Shown in pieces: positions 23,542 to 24,946 of a stretch of DNA of 24,946 nucleotides (positions are counted from its first letter, which is position 1; each line of letters opens with the position of its first letter). The stretch is from IMG/VR virus record IMGVR_UViG_3300005582_000096, positions 1-24,946 of that record, one strand, 5' to 3'. Made by a program: the position numbers and the translations under genes. The notes beneath the pieces are model-generated. The model was not told where the DNA came from. It did not search any database and saw only the letters and a list, made by a program, of their open reading frames with translations. This DNA is from a virus.

Positions 23542-23901
23542 ATGGCACATTTTGCAAAACTTGATAATATAAACACAGTGCTGGAAGTGCATTGTGTACA
23601 CAACAACGAACTGTTAGACAACGGCGTTGAAAGCGAAGCGAAAGGCATTGCGTTTTTAACCGATTGGAGTGGCGGCTACACAAATTGGAAACAAACGAGC
23701 TACAACGCTACATTCCGTAAAAATTACGCAGGCGTAGGGTACACATATGATGCAACCCGAGATGCCTTTATAGCGCCAAAACCATTTGCTAGTTGGCTAT
23801 TAGATGAAGAATCTTGCCAATGGATAGCACCTGTTGCATACCCCACTGACGGCAAAATGTACCGCTGGGATGAATCAACAATTGCATGGGTGGAATCATG
23901 A
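23542..23901 (+). CDS. Conserved phage tail-associated protein
   Basis: The 119-residue product starts MAHFAKLDNINTVLEVHCV and carries a conserved core: NNELLDNGVESEAKGIAFL (about 20-39), WKQTSYNATFRKNYAGVGY (about 49-67) and YDATRDAFIAPKPFASW. It ends YPTDGKMYRWDESTIAWVES. I recall this family as common near fibre genes of cyanophages and other aquatic phages, often annotated as hypothetical. The real start is the ATG at 23542; the frame is open upstream only inside the Gly-rich gene. A role in fibre assembly or host contact is guessed from position. Confidence 0.72.
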   Translation: MAHFAKLDNINTVLEVHCVHNNELLDNGVESEAKGIAFLTDWSGGYTNWKQTSYNATFRKNYAGVGYTYDATRDAFIAPKPFASWLLDEESCQWIAPVAYPTDGKMYRWDESTIAWVES

Positions 23902-24065
23902 CAGAAACCGAAGCCAGGCTTAACAGCCACGAAGCAGTTTGTGCAGAGCGTTACGCACAAATTAATGCTCGGTTAAAACGCATTGAAAGCGTGTTGATGC
24001 GAGTGGCAGGCGTAATGATAATGGCTATGGGCGGCGTAGTGTGGGCGTCAATGACGTTGCGGTAA
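23898..24065 (+). CDS. Small coiled-coil plus one-helix membrane protein, holin-like
   Basis: The 55-residue product has a charged amphipathic N-terminal helix (TETEARLNSHEAVCAERYAQ and then INARLKRIESVL). A single membrane helix follows at about 36-52 (VAGVMIMAMGGVVWASM). This shape is like XhlA-type small phage membrane proteins that sit in the lysis region. It starts in the ATGA overlap with the gene before and shares one base with the next gene (TAATG). An accessory lysis or holin partner role is inferred from size, topology and place. Confidence 0.65.
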   Translation: MTETEARLNSHEAVCAERYAQINARLKRIESVLMRVAGVMIMAMGGVVWASMTLR

Positions 24066-24211
24066 TGGATTTCTTTGAAATCTTGGCAAAGGCATGGCCC
24101 ATCCTGCTGGCAATCATCACGCTGATTATTGTTTTGGCAAAGTTAGATTTACGGGTAGCTGTTTTGGAAGAAAAGATTAAATCTCTATTTGAGATGTGGA
24201 ACAAGAAATGA
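24065..24211 (+). CDS. Very small one-helix membrane protein
   Basis: The 48-residue protein has one membrane helix (WPILLAIITLIIVLA, about 11-25) followed by a charged helix LDLRVAVLEEKIKSLF. It starts inside the stop of the gene before (TAATG) and ends in an ATGA overlap. It could be a holin, pinholin or antiholin, or the small partner of the 55-residue protein. No family was recognised. Confidence 0.6.
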   Translation: MDFFEILAKAWPILLAIITLIIVLAKLDLRVAVLEEKIKSLFEMWNKK

Positions 24212-24663
24212 TTGACGTAACCAAAGCCATTGGAGCAGTCGCAGCCAGCATTGCAGCTATTGGCGGCGGGTACACGCTTGCAGACAAGGTTGGTTGGTTT
24301 GATCGGGCCATCCTTGAGTGGTCACCAGAGCATTTTAAGATTACAGCAGCGGCAGGGCAGCCTATCAATGTGACAGTAGCTCGGATCAAAAAGCGTGATG
24401 ACTGCTCAGTAGAGAGTTTTACCCCAAGCATTAGGGATGCCGCTGGCATGGTGCATGAGGCGACCACCACCGCAAGCAAGTTCAGCGGCCCAGCAGGGCC
24501 AACGATTGACACGTTTACATACCAGCTTACGATGGTGAAAAAAGAAAAGATTGCGCCCGGCACAGCTACATTGCTGGCAACGATCAAGTACAAATGCCCC
24601 GAGGGTGAGCGAGTGGTGCAGTACCCTCGCCATGCCAATTTGAGTTTTGACCTTAAAGGCTAA
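24208..24663 (+). CDS. Membrane-anchored protein with a secreted beta domain, unknown
   Basis: This 151-residue protein has an N-terminal hydrophobic helix (AIGAVAASIAAIGGGYTLA, about 7-25) and a soluble, probably periplasmic or surface domain. The domain has exactly two Cys (C66 in KKRDDCSVES and C130 in KYKCPEGE), which could form a disulfide bond. Other strands are INVTVARIKKR and DTFTYQLTMVKKEKI. An upstream GTG at 24196 would add four residues; I prefer the ATG at 24208 because it overlaps the stop of the gene before (ATGA). It looks like a conserved unknown of phage lysis regions; spanin-like function is possible but not shown (no lipobox, no long coiled coil). Confidence 0.6.
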   Translation: MIDVTKAIGAVAASIAAIGGGYTLADKVGWFDRAILEWSPEHFKITAAAGQPINVTVARIKKRDDCSVESFTPSIRDAAGMVHEATTTASKFSGPAGPTIDTFTYQLTMVKKEKIAPGTATLLATIKYKCPEGERVVQYPRHANLSFDLKG

Positions 24664-24665
24664 TT

Positions 24666-24946
24666 ATGCTTACCCTACTCTCTACCCTTATCAGCTTCCT
24701 TGCCGGGGGTCTGCCCAAGCTGCTTGGCTTTTTCCAAGACAGGGCCGACAAGAAGCATGAGATGGCGATGGCCCAGTTGCAGATTGAGCGTGAGTTGGAT
24801 TTACGCAAAGCCGGGTTTGAAGCGCAGCAGCGGGTGGAGGAAATCAAAGTAGAGGGCCAAGCGATTGAGGCAGAGGCATCAGAACGTGCTGCACTCTACG
24901 CACACGACATAGCCATTGGACAGGGTGCATCACAGTGGATGATCAA
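24666..24946 (+). CDS. Holin-like membrane/coiled-coil protein, cut by window end
   Basis: The visible 93 residues begin with a hydrophobic/amphipathic helix (LTLLSTLISFLAGGLPKLLG, 2-21). A long charged coiled coil follows (HEMAMAQLQIERELDLRKAG, about 31-50, then VEEIKVEGQAIEAEASERA). The reading frame runs off the window, so the C-terminus is unknown. I recall phage holin-like proteins with such an N-terminus, a coiled coil and C-terminal membrane helices; the last part would decide. AAAGG lies 6 bases before the ATG. Confidence 0.6.
   Translation, partial: MLTLLSTLISFLAGGLPKLLGFFQDRADKKHEMAMAQLQIERELDLRKAGFEAQQRVEEIKVEGQAIEAEASERAALYAHDIAIGQGASQWMI

Noticed and set aside
1-24946. CRISPR array, tRNA, insertion sequence, integrase or attachment site
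   Set aside because: I saw no direct repeats with regular spacers, no cloverleaf, no transposase or recombinase motif on either strand.

Overview
The window is a late, structural gene block of a tailed double-stranded DNA phage (Caudoviricetes), or of a prophage of the same kind. Every credible gene lies on the + strand, and most neighbours overlap by 1-8 bases (ATGA, TAATG, GTGA), as in a translationally coupled late operon. The gene order, an 864-residue tape measure and a lambda-type G/GT frameshift cassette point to siphovirus morphology with a long non-contractile tail. The lambda/HK97-like parts and the gpJ-like tail tip suggest a Gram-negative host. The fibre and lysis-region proteins resemble, from memory, those of freshwater or marine phages. 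No host gene, integrase, tRNA or CRISPR is present, so the host cannot be fixed from this window.

Packaging and head (1-8297): P27-type small terminase, large terminase, HK97-type portal, prohead protease, then TWO homologous HK97-fold major capsid proteins in tandem. The first has a long helical N-terminal arm (delta-domain-like); the second lacks it. A clear intrinsic terminator lies between them. After these come a gp6-like connector, a head-tail joining (head closure) protein and a putative tail terminator.

Tail shaft (8340-13097): major tail protein, two small unknown ORFs, an HK97 gp10-like protein, the tail assembly chaperone pair joined by a -1 slippery heptamer GGGAAAC, and the tape measure. 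The tape measure has an AT-rich coiled-coil centre with an internal duplication and a lambda-type C-terminus.

Tail tip and fibres (13094-23901): two minor tail proteins, a GNAT-like acetyltransferase ORF at the place where lambda-like phages often carry the NlpC/P60 tail peptidase, a 1144-residue gpJ-like tip protein with a collagen-like stretch and an adhesin-type C-terminus, and a run of fibre proteins. The fibre genes share protein repeat modules across separate genes. Two of them are in the same frame, split by a single TAA. A glycine-rich adhesin-like protein follows.

End of window (23898-24946): small membrane proteins and membrane-anchored proteins that look like the start of the lysis module. 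No endolysin is inside the window. The last gene is cut by the window edge.
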